This document shows positions 11,621 to 22,709 of a DNA stretch of 64,000 nt, in pieces (within the stretch, counting starts at the first letter, position 1; each line of letters begins with the position of its first letter). Position numbers and translations under genes: made by a program. The notes under the pieces were generated by a model, which did no database searches, was not told the DNA's origin, and worked only from the letters and a program-made list of their open reading frames with translations. The stretch comes from Chytriomyces cf. hyalinus JEL632 (taxonomy: Eukaryota > Chytridiomycota > Chytridiomycetes > Chytridiales > Chytriomycetaceae): the NCBI GenBank assembly GCA_025435555.1, contig JAIWWG010000045.1:210990-274989 (forward strand), given 5' to 3'.

Positions 11621-13048
11621 TCAGCGATCAGAAATGCCGAAGCTGAACACTGGCACTGTATTGTCAAGAGCTACCAGTCTTGCCTCCAACGGTACCATGA
11701 ATCTTTCCGGCCCAGAGAGGAGAATGCGGCAAGCTTCCTTATTGCTACTAAAGGCGCGGATGCTCTCTGCTGTCACCACTTCGCCATCCAAAAAGTACTT
11801 GATTTCATTACTGAAGCGGGAAGGAGATGTTTGAACAAGGTCTTGCAACACGTTCTCCAAGAAAGCGTCCTCGGCGTTGCGGATGCTGAAGATGAGGTGG
11901 ATACGCGTTTTGTCGGCCGGGTTTTTGAGAATGTAGCGCGCAATGTTGATCATGGGGGTAATCCCGGTTCCAGAGGCCGCCATCAACAGGAGCGAGTGCT
12001 GGTTAGCTTGGTAGTCGAAGGCTTCGAGGCAGTGCGACACTTCAAAAACAGCTGGCTCCTTTGTCTCATCGTTTGTGACGCTTGATTGCAGGATTGAGGA
12101 CATGGCACCGTTGGGGACCAGGCGAATTACTAGCTCGACTAAGCCCGCCTCCATATTCGAGCGGGTTGTAATTGGCGTGTAGTTGCGCGTGGTTGTTTTG
12201 CCGTTCACTTTCGCACGAAGGGAAATATGTTCACCGAGACCTGTGATAATTGCCTTGCCATTTAACTGAAACACAACACGAAGAACACTCTTGTTGAGCA
12301 TTTCGACGCGAGATACTTTTGCAGGTGTGAATGGGTTCCTATCAAAAAAGTTGATCATTGACTTTTCCTGTCCAGTCAGGAACGGAATCCCTGCGGCAGT
12401 GACAAGTGGAGCGCGCGCATTGTCCTCGAAATAAAGAAACAGTTCCACGGCCATGATTCCAACCAAAAATGTGAACCACATTCCGCCTTTGAGTGCTTCT
12501 GCGATGCGTGGTTGGACTTGATCGATTGAAGTGACTGTCCAAGGTGCCGCAAGGATTGATACTACAGGACGCATCCAGATGATGGAGTTGGCGAACCCAA
12601 ATGCGCGAATGTTCATGCGGCGGTGGAGTGTCACGTCGCCGTTGATGATTGCCTTGTAGGAAAGGTAGTTTGCCCAGAGCCAGAGTGGACCAGTCAGGAT
12701 CACAACGAGCCATGCGGACATGCCCGTCTCCGAACCGCCGACGAGGATTGGGATGAGGGAAAGCATGGATAGGATGGATAATGCAAAGTAGATGTATCCA
12801 GAGATTTTGTGGAGGGTTTTGTACTTGCGACGGAGGGTTGAGTTGAATTGGATGAGACCTGATAGGAAAAAGAGAGAGCCTACGGACGCGTGGCTGTAGA
12901 AACCGACTCTTGCTGTGGGTGATGGGTAGTTGGAGACTTTGTCGAATATGGTCCGGTATAGGATGATGTAGAAGAAGATGAAGTAGACGGTGATGGCTAC
13001 AGAGAGCCAGTAGAATGCGCGGGAGAACTGGGCGACAGTGATGGGCAT
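11621..13048 (-). CDS. DUF2306 membrane domain fused to a flavin/NAD(P)H reductase, copy A
   Basis: A single open frame of 475 residues. Residues 1 to about 210 hold six or so membrane helices of the DUF2306 type, with the conserved histidines that could bind haem: YSHASVGSLFFLSG, LHKISGYIYF and LHRRMNIRAFGFA. Residues from about 240 form a ferredoxin/cytochrome b5 reductase-like module: RNYTPITTRS is the FAD-binding R.YT motif, MAASGTGITPMINIARYIL is the NAD(P)-binding glycine motif, and LLSGPERFM sits where the terminal CGPP-like motif belongs. The order suggests electron flow from NAD(P)H through FAD to a membrane haem, so a ferric or quinone reductase role is an inference only. There are no introns, unlike the neighbours. 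It is followed head-to-tail by a close paralogue. The annotated ATG starts MPITVAQFSRAFYW. Confidence 0.75.
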   Translation of the reverse strand: MPITVAQFSRAFYWLSVAITVYFIFFYIILYRTIFDKVSNYPSPTARVGFYSHASVGSLFFLSGLIQFNSTLRRKYKTLHKISGYIYFALSILSMLSLIPILVGGSETGMSAWLVVILTGPLWLWANYLSYKAIINGDVTLHRRMNIRAFGFANSIIWMRPVVSILAAPWTVTSIDQVQPRIAEALKGGMWFTFLVGIMAVELFLYFEDNARAPLVTAAGIPFLTGQEKSMINFFDRNPFTPAKVSRVEMLNKSVLRVVFQLNGKAIITGLGEHISLRAKVNGKTTTRNYTPITTRSNMEAGLVELVIRLVPNGAMSSILQSSVTNDETKEPAVFEVSHCLEAFDYQANQHSLLLMAASGTGITPMINIARYILKNPADKTRIHLIFSIRNAEDAFLENVLQDLVQTSPSRFSNEIKYFLDGEVVTAESIRAFSSNKEACRILLSGPERFMVPLEARLVALDNTVPVFSFGISDR

Positions 13049-13359
13049 TGTGGTAGTGGGTGTTGTTGGATTCTGTGTTGTTGCTTGAAGGATTTGTCAT
13101 GAATCAAGCTCGCTTATATAAACTGGAGGCGGAAATAGCGCTTTTGCCGATCCGTTAACCCTTTTTTTATTCTACAGGCATGAGCAGGGTTTGTGTGTGA
13201 GCCAATAGCAGCCACGTGGGGCAAGAATGCTGTTTGAGAATAACGAGCTGTGTTCTTGATCAGGCAAACTGAACCAAAAAAAAATATACTGCCGAGTACT
13301 CGTGAAGAAGATTCCTTTAAAAACTTCAGTTTATTTTCAGTCGGTAACAATAAGAATTT

Positions 13360-14790
13360 TCAGCGGTCAGAAACACCGAAACTTAACACCTGCACAGCCT
13401 TATCCAACTTAACCAGGCTCGCTTCCAACGGTCGCATGAACGTTTCAGGGCCCGAGAGAAGAATACGCGAGGACGTTTCCTTGCTTGTAAAACCGTGAAT
13501 GGACTCTGCCGTCACAACATCTAAAAAGAGTTTCACTTCATAACTGAAGCGAGAAGGCGAGACGGTTTGTTGAACAAGATCTTTCAAAATGTTTTCCAAG
13601 AACGTGTCCTCGGCATTGCGGACGCTGAAGATAAGGTGGATACGCGTTTTGTCGGCCGGGTTTTTGAGAATGTAACGCGCAATGTTGATCATCGGTGTAA
13701 TCCCGGTTCCGGCGGCTGCCATCAAAATGAATGCATATTTGTTGGCTTGGTAATCGAAGGCTTCGAGGCAGTGCGATATTTGGAATGCAGGAAGTTCCTT
13801 TGTCGTATCGTTTGTGACGCTTGATTGCAGGATTGAGGACATGGCACCGTTGGGGACCAGGCGAATTACCAGCTCGACTAAGCCCGCCTCCATATTCGAG
13901 CGGGTTGTAATTGGCGTGTAGTTGCGCGTGGTTTTCTTTCCGCTGACTTTTGCGCGAAGGGAAATATGTTCGCCGGGACCCGTGATGATTGCCTTACCCT
14001 CCAAATGAAACACAATTCGGAGAACGCTTTTGTTGAGCATTTCAAAGACAACTACTTTTGCCGGTGTGAATGGGTTTCTGTCAAACAAGCTGAGCGCGGC
14101 CTTTTCCTGGGAGGTCAAGAATCGGGAACCCGTTTCGGCGCTGACAAGTGGTGCTCGGGTTTTGTCTTCGTAGTGGAGATACAGCTCGACGGCCATTATT
14201 TCAATCAAGACAGTGAACCACATGACGCTTTTCAATGCCTCGGAGATTCGCGGTTGAACCTCGTCGAAGGAGGTGACTGACCAAGGAGCCGACAGTAGAG
14301 AAACGATAGGCCGCATCCAGATGATTGAGCAAGCGAATCCGAATGCGCGTATGTTCATGCGGCGGTGGAGTGTCACATCGCCGTTGATGATGGCTTTGTA
14401 GGAAAGGTAGTTTGCCCAGAGCCACAGCGGGCCAGTGAGGATTGCGAATAGCCATGCGGAAATTCCCGTCTCTGCGCCGCCGATGAGGAGTGGAATGAGG
14501 GAGAGAATCACGAGGATGGACATGGTGAAGTAAAAGTATCCGCAAATCTTGTGGAGGGTTTTGTACTTGTGGCGTAGGGTTGCGTTGAATTGGATGAGGC
14601 CGGACAAGAAGAAGAGGGAACCCACGGACGCGTGGCTGTAGAAACCAATTCTCGCAGTGGGCGCCGGGTAGTTGGACACCTTGTCTTGGACGATCCGAAA
14701 GAAGACCAGGTAAAGCGCAATGAACAGGGTGATGATAACTACAGTGATCCAGTAGCACGCGTTGGAAAACTTGCGGACTGTGATGGCCAT
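13360..14790 (-). CDS. DUF2306 membrane domain fused to a flavin/NAD(P)H reductase, copy B
   Basis: The intronless 476-residue tandem paralogue of the gene at 11621-13048. The membrane half keeps GFYSHASVGSLFFLSGLIQF, LHKICGYFYF and HRRMNIRAFGFA, and the reductase half keeps TRNYTPITTRS, MAAAGTGITPMINIARYIL and LLSGPETFM. Whole blocks of 20-30 residues are identical between the two copies, including the stretch around GLVELVIRLVPNGAM, so the duplication is recent or under gene conversion. Divergence concentrates near the domain linker and in the last 60 residues. Copy B lies upstream of copy A on the same strand with about 310 bp between, enough for a separate promoter. The first ATG (MAITVRKFSNACYW) matches the start of copy A, which supports both starts. 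Confidence 0.75.
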   Translation of the reverse strand: MAITVRKFSNACYWITVVIITLFIALYLVFFRIVQDKVSNYPAPTARIGFYSHASVGSLFFLSGLIQFNATLRHKYKTLHKICGYFYFTMSILVILSLIPLLIGGAETGISAWLFAILTGPLWLWANYLSYKAIINGDVTLHRRMNIRAFGFACSIIWMRPIVSLLSAPWSVTSFDEVQPRISEALKSVMWFTVLIEIMAVELYLHYEDKTRAPLVSAETGSRFLTSQEKAALSLFDRNPFTPAKVVVFEMLNKSVLRIVFHLEGKAIITGPGEHISLRAKVSGKKTTRNYTPITTRSNMEAGLVELVIRLVPNGAMSSILQSSVTNDTTKELPAFQISHCLEAFDYQANKYAFILMAAAGTGITPMINIARYILKNPADKTRIHLIFSVRNAEDTFLENILKDLVQQTVSPSRFSYEVKLFLDVVTAESIHGFTSKETSSRILLSGPETFMRPLEASLVKLDKAVQVLSFGVSDR

Positions 14791-15178
14791 TTTTGGTTTG
14801 GTTGTAAGTTGTGGAGTATTTGTGTTTGTTTGTGTTGGTAGATGGGAACAGGGTCTTGCGTGGGTTGCTTCTTATAGACACGGTAAATCGTGGAACTGGT
14901 TGGGGGGATAAGCGCGGCGCTGGGTTGGAAAGGAGCGCTGTAGCTGCTTAGGCGCTCCTCCGGCGGAGACAGCGCTTTTCGTTCCGGTCTATTTGGAAAG
15001 CGTGGGAAAGAATTTCCACCGCAAATATTGATTGAGTACCACGCATTCGGTTCAGAGAGGCCGCGGCTGTTGGTGCATAGCGCTGGACTGTGTTGGAGTC
15101 AGTGTGGGTTAAATTTAAATATATTTCACCTCGAAACATTTTTATTTAACAAAACAACATAAGCAAAGTCAGGTGGAC
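14791..15178. promoter_or_regulatory. Divergent intergenic region (shared promoter interval)
   Basis: The 388 bp between the minus-strand DUF2306 copy B and the plus-strand Cep57-like gene must hold both promoters. An AT-rich tract with a TTAAATTTAAATATATTTC run lies about 50-70 bases before the Cep57-like ATG. No specific operator is recognised. Confidence 0.35.
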
Positions 15179-18100
15179 ATGACCTCACCAGGGCTGCTTG
15201 ACCTGAGCTTATCCGACCTGGACCGACTCGAACGCGAACTTGAGGACGATATTCTCGGACTGGACGCACGGAGCGAGTCATCGGTGCATTTTGCTGACGC
15301 GCTCTCGTTCTCGTTTGGATACTCGGACCCGGGCATTGATAAGGAGCAGGGCGCCGAGTATTCTGGCAGATTTGATGTGCCCAATTTGGGGCTTGGGAGT
15401 GAGAATCGGGGTGGGAGGTATATATCGAATCGGGGTAGCCAGAATCCGGACATTGTCTTGAATCAGAACAGATTCGGCGAGTCTTCTTCAGCGGCACTTG
15501 AGAGCGCTACTTCACTTGGTACTCAGGGAGACGAGCATAGCATTCAGATTAGAGTCACGCGTCCCTCTGTTGCTGGGTCTGGGATCCGCGGTCGTGGGGA
15601 CCAGTCTGAAATACCGACGTCTCGGTGGCCGTCGAACGATATCCGACACAGTTCAGAGAAGGCCGATGTAGCTTACTTTGCGTCGAATAACTCGCGCTTG
15701 CCCTCTTCCGCCGACTTTGCCAACGCAGATTCTGTCGCATTCAATGACACCAACTCTCGATTTGACGCTCAACCAACCCCCTCTTCAAATACGAATCTTT
15801 ATTCAAACTCAAACTTAAAAAATACAAACGTGCGGCAGTCTCCATCGCCCCCAAAATCGCATTCTTTTCAACAGCCTGTTTTGAGTTCATCTTCGAATCA
15901 TATCCCTCGTGCGCAAGTATCCAGTCAACGTATAAATACAGGCGCGAGATCTGAATTTCTGCAAACATCAATGAATTCTCCAACCAAATCTGTGGACTTG
16001 CAAAAATCTGCAAAGCATTTGAACGAGTCGACTTCAAATGTTACCGCGGTGCGCTCTGCGGCGAAAGTGAATCTCTTGAAACCGACAACATCTCCTGGGA
16101 ATTTTTATCGCTCTAGGGATACAAATTCATCGGACAGTTCACCGGGAAATTCATCTTCTCTGAACCCTGTGGGTGGAATGCATTTGGCGCCTTCTCACGC
16201 GGGGGATCGGTCTGCAAACATATCCACAACCGTACTCAGCGAAAATCAAAATTCGAGCACGAAACGTGGAGTGTTTAGTGCGAGAGATTTCATGCCGCCG
16301 AAACAAGCATACCCTGAGAAGGAACGATCGACAACGAACCGCGTTGCATCATCAATCACATCGAATTCAACTGCCGTGTTGAAATCTCCGTCGGTTGTGA
16401 GTTCCAAAGGTGTGTCACTGGCCACGTCTCCGGTGAAATCTGCGAGTCCTTTGGGGTTGCATGTTGTGCATGGAAATTCGTCAAATTCGTGGATTGAGAG
16501 TGTGTCGCCTCCTTCGTTTTTGCGGCAGAGTGGAAGTGCGAATGATACGCGGAATCCGTCGAAAATTGGTGCTGCTGATAGAGAGGAACAACAAAGGAAC
16601 TTTTTCAATCAAAATTCGCAATTGGGTTCAACTGTGAAACCTCGACGTGCAAGTGAGGCGCCAAAATCTGCATCTTATCCGGTATGGTCTGGATCCGTCC
16701 AAGCGCAAGTAGATAAGGCAGGGCAAACGTTGAAACATGCGGTTTCAATGGATGGCGGATTTCAGAAAGGGAAGGAGACGGAACAGCATCGACGGAGTTT
16801 TAATGAGAAGGATCCGGCTCAGTTAAACTCTGTGTACGAGCAGAGAGAGTTTGGGAGCCCTGGCGCGGCTGCATCAAGTCAGTTTGGTTCGCCTGTGACG
16901 CCTTCACGGGCAAGGACGGCGAGTGTCTCTGTGTCTCGAAGGGAAATGGGGTCGCGCGCGCTGAATCCTGCTGCAACGACTCCTGGCAGGGGTGCAACTG
17001 ATTTTGCGATGGGTTCCTTTTCGGATAGACCGCCTTTGGAGTCTCCGGTGCAGGGAACGGGTGGAAGCGTGTATTCTTCTCATCAGGAGGTGTCAAAGGA
17101 ATGGAGGCAGGACAAGTTTCAGGTATGGTTGTTCCTGTTGTGATTTGACGATTGCATTCTCACGATATTGAACATGCAGCATAAAACAAATCACGAACTA
17201 TCAACTGATTCCAGTTTGTCGCCCTCAAGCAATTACCTTGCCAATGCGAGAGACGTTTTCCATCAACCCAACGAAAACGGAAAACTCAATCAGGGGGGCA
17301 AGGGTCGCTCATCGTCCAATCATAGTTTAAAAGATTCGAAAACAAATTTGTCAAGAAGCCGCGATAGTTTTCCTGCAGGGAGTAGAGAGAATTTGGGTTA
17401 TGAAACGGGGGTCAAGACAACTGGATCGCTTTTTAATTCGAGCGTGACGCGACTGGAGCAAACCAATCCTGTAGTGTATGAACACGGGAGGTTAAATTCG
17501 ACGCGGCATCTGGACAGCGACATTTCTGAACGATTCGAGAAGCTAATTGCTGAAGAAATTGCTGAAGTTGAACGAAAATTGGTATTTATCATTTATTGTG
17601 TGAAACGCGTGACTTACGCTTGTGTTGTGCAGGAATCGGAAAGAATGAGATATTCCATGGAGCCATCGGATCCATGGACTACAGAAAATCCTGCGCTTTC
17701 ACGTCCACCTTCTCGAGCAATGTCTGCTGCTGGACTCCATCGTGCTGAAGGAACCATATCATCTCGAAATTTATCGCGCTCTCCTTCGAGACCGACTCTG
17801 CCACAACCACCGTCTCGAACGATATCTGCTTCTGGATTGAATCGAAAGGAGGGTGTTGCAAGATCTCAAAATCCATCTCGCTCTCCTTCACGTCCGAGTC
17901 TTTTGTCGAACCCACTGACTTCAGAACAATCCCATTTACCGTCGACGGAACCATTTCAAAGTGAAGGCAGGTTTTTGGAACGAAAGCGAACCGAAGTACC
18001 TCGTTCTCGATCTGCATCACGGTCGCCATCTCGACCCACGCTTTCACCGGATTATGACACGCGATCCGGATCGCCTGTGAAGAATTCCGGATCTCTGGGA

Positions 18101-21049
18101 AATTTTTCAGTGGCATCGGCATCGCGAACCAATTTACCCGCGCGTGCGCAAAATGCAAGTCTGAAAATGAATGCATCTCACTCGTCGTTGATGATTGACG
18201 AGAGAGATCGATTTGCATCCACCGGATCGATTGGGAAACTTTCACAGAATGATTTGCAGAGTCATGAAATGTTTCGAGGACGTGCGAGGCAGCGAAGTCG
18301 GAGTCCAGTGAGTTTTGAGGGTGGTGGAATAGATGAAATGAGTGAGCCAACGAATTTTGCGAATGCGAGTCCAATGTATTCTGAGAGTCAGGCTTCACCG
18401 CAATTGCTGAAAATGCGTGAAATGAGGGATGATAGTGATGGAGAAAGAATCTTTCAGTTGCCTCAAAGACAGAGTCATGGTGTTTTTCCATCGACGGATC
18501 CAATTTCGAAACCTCCTCGGCCATATGGTATTCAAACGAGCGATTTGTTGGCAAAAATGCCGTCGCAACCTGCTGCACCTCCTTCAGCAGTCTCTCATCA
18601 AAGCTCACTGACGTCTTTGGGTGGTAGTGGTCCTGGAGCTACGCCGAATTTAGCTGAGCTTGCGAACCCGCTTGTCAAAGGGTCCCACATGAATTTGACT
18701 GAGCAAGGTCCGTCGATGATTCCGAGTGTTGTGGATAAAGTGGAAGCTGGTGGGAAGAGGCGGTTGTTGGGGCATTTGCCTGAAGATGAGGGCAGTAAAG
18801 GTGGGTACCTGGTTTTGGTCGGTTAATAATATGAATTAACCGGCACTTTTTTATTGATTGCTGTTAGCGGTGACACATGCATTACGCACGCTGCAAGAAA
18901 AAGTTTCAATGCTGGAAGGGGAGAGGGAAAGGGCGAGGAATTTGATTGACACTTTGGAACATGATTTGAATGCCACGCGTCAGATTTTGGTGAATGAGCG
19001 AAGTCGAGGAAATAGTAGTGCGCCTGTTCAGCGGCAGCAGCGATTGGAAGAAACGGATACACATCCATCTCCGTCGTCGGCCCATTCGCGGATCCCGCGC
19101 GAAAGAGTTTATGTGTTTCCACAAGAAGAGGATATGAATGCACGATCAGGTTTGTTGTTAAAATGGTTCCTTTACATTTGAGAAGGGTTTTTAACTTGAT
19201 TTCGTTGTAAAGAACTGGAATCTGAATTGGAAACTGCCAAAAGACGAGCATTTGTTCTCGAACGCCAGTTGGACCGTTTCCGTGACTTGCAGCACTTGAC
19301 AGCATCTGAGCGTGATGATGCGCTTTTGGAAATGCGTCTTTTGAAAGAGCGGATTCGGAATGGAGAGCGCCGTCTTTCAATGATTCACGATGCGAGAGCA
19401 ACGTCTAAATCGCGCCATCGCTCACGATCCAATTCTCGATCCCGGTCTCGCAAGTTTTCGGCAAATGCGAACCATTTTGAGGATACCGGTGAAGAAGCTG
19501 ACATGGAAAATGTGGACATGTTGAATGCTGTTGAGCAGCAGCCACCACGTTCTACCTTGGAGACTTCAACTGTGAACGATAGTTTTTTGGAGAAGGAGGA
19601 TATTCAGGGGGTTTTGAGTGAGATCGAGTTTGTGAGGAGGAGAGGGAAAGATGGGGTTATGAAGATTGTTGCGGCGGCGAGAGATACGCAAGCACAGCCC
19701 GTGTCGAGGATTGGATTGAAGGAATTGGATGGAAGGCGGAGAGGTGATTCTTCTAAGCCTTTGCAACATGGTCGTTCGGCGGTGCAGGTGATTCTCGTTT
19801 GGAAGAGTTGAATGGACGGGGTCAAGATTAACTGGGTTTTTGCATAGGACCCAAAATGGAAAAGAATCGATCCGTATCGCTCCACGGCTCCGACAAATAT
19901 TGCGAGTGTGAACAGACAGACGCATAACAGATCGCTTTCAAGAGGCAGAAGTTCATCGCACGGCGCAGCAGCGGATACAGAGTATGCGCGGGACATGCCT
20001 TTTGTTGTTGGAATGGTTTGTTGTGTTTTTTTTGGAAGATGAGATGTGAATTCATTGTTCCTTTTTTTTCTTTGGACCAGAGCACAAACAAGTCTCACTC
20101 AGTAACGGCGAATTTACAGTCAGTGTACGCATTGTTGAAATCGCATAATCCTGCGCTGTGTTCTGTTTGTACGATGCGGAAGAAGAGGGCGGCGTCAGGT
20201 GCGAGTGTTCGTCTTGTTTGATAACGTGTTTTTCGATCAAATGACCATTGTCTTCCTCAAAAGCTGCTCGCTCGCGTTCTCCAAGTCATTCCCGGCCACA
20301 ACACGAAGACCAGGCAATCCATCATGAAAAAATTGCAGCTGCCGTTGGGACTGGATTTGAAGATTCCGGGAAATTGAAATCGGTGTTGACGAAATTGCAG
20401 CAGGATTTTCATCGATTGAAATTGTGAGTGGTTTTGAGTTTCTGCCTGATGCAATGCTGATTTTGTTTATTTGGGGGGATGGATAGGCATTATCATAGTT
20501 TGGTGCAGTATTATGATTCTGTATCTGAAGATCTTGCTCGATCCAAGAAACCAAAGTCGGAAAAGGCTCGGTTGCATGAAATTGGACGTGAACTCAAAGA
20601 AATTATTCAGCGAATGGAGGCGAAGGTGTGACTTGCACTTTTCGAAAATGCCGTGTAATTTTCTCACTATCCACATTTTGTACCAGAGTGATCAGATTTC
20701 GATTTTGAGGGACATCTTGTCTGGCTACAAGTCAGAAGGTTCGTTCAAGGCCGGTCGAGCTGAAAAGGGTGCGAAACATCCAATAAGCGGAACTCGCTCC
20801 AAAACCCCACTTCCATCGCGAGCGCCACAACTAAACGATCGTCACAGCCCATTCGCTCAGAATTTGGATGAGTATCAGCGTGAGCACGCGATAAATGGAG
20901 TGGAGGAAGGCACTGAGAAGGGAAGATGGGCTTCCAGTCAACCCAGCGTTTCAAATCGGAGCTGTAGCCCAAATCGGAAAGCTGCCAGTCTGACTCTGTT
21001 AAGGAGTAGTTTGAAAGTGCAGCAAGCTTTCGGCGATGCCAGAAAATAG
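15179..21049 (+). CDS. Cep57-family centrosomal protein with a very long disordered N-terminus
   Basis: Ten exons join in frame: 15179-17122, 17180-17581, 17633-18800, 18868-19149, 19213-19787, 19848-20015, 20081-20198, 20264-20423, 20487-20625 and 20687-21049, giving 1772 residues. The first 1170 or so are serine-, asparagine- and proline-rich and probably disordered, with repeated SRSPSRPTL-like segments. Then comes the Cep57 centrosome-localisation coiled coil (HALRTLQEKVSMLEGERERA, then ELESELETAKRRAFVLERQL). The C-terminal microtubule-binding part has HSVTANLQSVYALLKSHNP, a C..C pair, SVLTKLQQDFHRLK and a final coil ending RMEAKSDQISILRDIL, which matches the family's RMEAKGEQIS.L signature. 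Animal Cep57 is about 500 residues, so the N-terminal extension is unusual. It likely acts at the centriole/basal body. The nominal start two codons earlier is GTG; ATG 15179 is used here. Confidence 0.75.
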
Positions 21050-21136
21050 GCATCAAAACGCAAACATTAAAATAAAGCATTTTTCAAGGTATACTGATCA
21101 GCTGTGTTTGTTGAGCATTTTTGAAAAGAACCTTTT

Positions 21137-22317
21137 TTATTGGGGTGGCTGCTGCTTCCATCCACTTCGATTTGGTTTTGGCGTTGGCTTTGCCTCCTTT
21201 TCTTTGAGCGCTTTTTCCGCGTTTGCATCAAGAGCATCTTTCTCTTTGAGTGCATTCTCCTTTTTGACAGCAGCAAGAGCCGCTTTCACGAAGGGAGGCA
21301 CATAGTCTGCTGCGCTCTCAGTCTTGCGAGTTGCAGCCTTGGGCTCTGTTTCCTCCTCCAAGTCTGCACGCCTCAACGTTGCTCGCTTCAAAAACAGTAC
21401 ATCTTTCGCGATTCGATCAATTTTTTCCTCATCCGCCAAGTTGGGGTTCAACAAAGCTGTCCTCGTTTGACGATTTTCTTCGGCACGAAGTTGTGCGAGT
21501 CGAGCATTTTCAATTGCGATTGCGCGTTTTTGTTCTTTACGGCGTTCTTGAGTTTCTTTGAGGGCGGCTTTTCGAGCTGCAGTCGTTTCGGGGTCTTTGT
21601 CGCGTTTGTTTCGGCCGGAGCCTTTTTCCTGTTGAGAAAGAAAAGGTGAGGTTGGTGTTTGGGGTTTTGAATCTGTGGATATGTGGATGGGATGGGATAC
21701 TTACTGCGTGTCCTTGGAGGCTCTGGTGCGGTTGGAAAGAATGGGAGTTAGAGAATATGTTTGTTTTTTTAGTTGCGAATGTATTCACCTCGAGATGCTT
21801 TTTCATTGCGACCGAGTATTTATCTTTCAAGGATTTCGCTCTATCTACGTATGGCTGTCGAAGAGAGTGAGCGAATGTGAATCAGCTGCATCATGTTGTC
21901 ATTGAAAAAAAAACCACCCACCGCTCTCTTAAGCTTCCCGATTTCGCGGTATTCGTCAATATAGTCCAGATTGACCACAGCTTTGAGATCAAATGCACTC
22001 CGCGGTGCAACGCCTCTAGTCATATCGACGTTTACGTATCGCTTGTCTGCAAGCCACAGCATGAACGCAGTCGGTGGCCGTTCCGGGCATGGTAAAGGTT
22101 GTACTGGTGGCAGGGTGTTGGGGTCGGGTCTGATTTTGCGGCTGATGTAGCCTTGGCCTGTTGCTGGTTTGATGCGTTTTGGAATGTCGGTGAGGAAGCG
22201 GGAGTGGACAGTCTGAGGCCATTGGTTGGGTGATGGGAATGATATTGTTGTTGTTGCAGTGGCTTTGTAGGCGAGTTGTGTATGCCTTAGAGCTGGAGTG
22301 AGGAGTCGTCGGAGCAT
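21137..22317 (-). CDS. Mitochondrial-type HMG-box protein with an 18-nt microexon
   Basis: Exons 22317-21922, 21854-21789, 21722-21705 and 21628-21137 give 323 residues in frame. The N-terminus (MLRRLLTPALRH..., arginine-rich, few acids) looks like a mitochondrial presequence. Residues about 80-150 resemble an HMG box: RPPTAFMLWLADKRY for helix 1, and EIGKLKRA joined to PYVDRAKSLKDKYSVAMKKH for helix 3. The C-terminal half is a highly charged coiled region (ERRKEQKRAIAIENARLAQL). A mitochondrial nucleoid or mitoribosome-associated role is an inference. Exon 3 is only 18 nt (SLQGHA), flanked by CCAG and GTAAGT. Alternative splicing of it would keep the frame. The gene is tail-to-tail with the Cep57-like gene, 87 bp away. 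Confidence 0.55.
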
Positions 22318-22329
22318 TTTTTGTTCTTT

Positions 22330-22680
22330 TAAATATTTACTTGCGGGCACATATGCGGTTCAAAGTAAAAACGAATCACATGGTATCTCATTCAATCGAC
22401 GCAAGCCACCATGAATCAGTCCATTCTGAATGTCGGGAACACTGTCTATGATGAGCATCACGACTGACAGGTACGTCAAGGCAGCCCCGAAACCCATGGC
22501 TGTGATTGGGACAGAGTAACCAAAGTAAACCGCGCCTTTTGATGACATTGCTGAGAAGAAGCGTCGAAAAGCACAGTAACGAGATCTCTTGCGGCTTGTG
22601 TAGCTTCGGTGTGTTTGAATTGGAGAGAATGAGGGCCGTGGGTTCGGAATAAATTACCTGACTTGGGTGGTGCACAAAGT
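22330..22680 (-). pseudogene. Truncated inverted copy of the MFS transporter 3' end
   Basis: The minus strand reads ALILSNSNT, then SSKGAVYFGYSVPITA and ALTYLSVVMLIIDSVPD, nearly the same as the C-terminal part of the MFS transporter at 32034-34108 (ALILSNSNT, SSKGAIHIGYSAPITA, ALTYLSVVMLITDSVPD). The similarity also covers 3' flanking DNA: GTGATTCGTTTT...TATGTGCCCG.AAGTAAAT occurs after both. Relative to the transporter, the copy has lost the stretch between GLIHG and the 3' flank and one segment before MGFG, and its frames are broken. It is therefore a DNA-level duplication with later deletions, not a functional gene. Confidence 0.8.
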
Positions 22681-22709
22681 TTTCATTCCCTTCTATTTCT
22701 CTTCTTCAA

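Noticed and set aside
12342-13100. 252-codon minus ORF overlapping DUF2306 copy A (and 14201-14881 in copy B)
   Set aside because: These are alternate-frame shadows of the reductase fusions; histidine- and proline-rich composition results from frame, not coding.
17679-18608. 309-codon minus ORF inside the Cep57-like gene
   Set aside because: It is the antisense of repetitive serine-rich coding sequence; no conserved domain.
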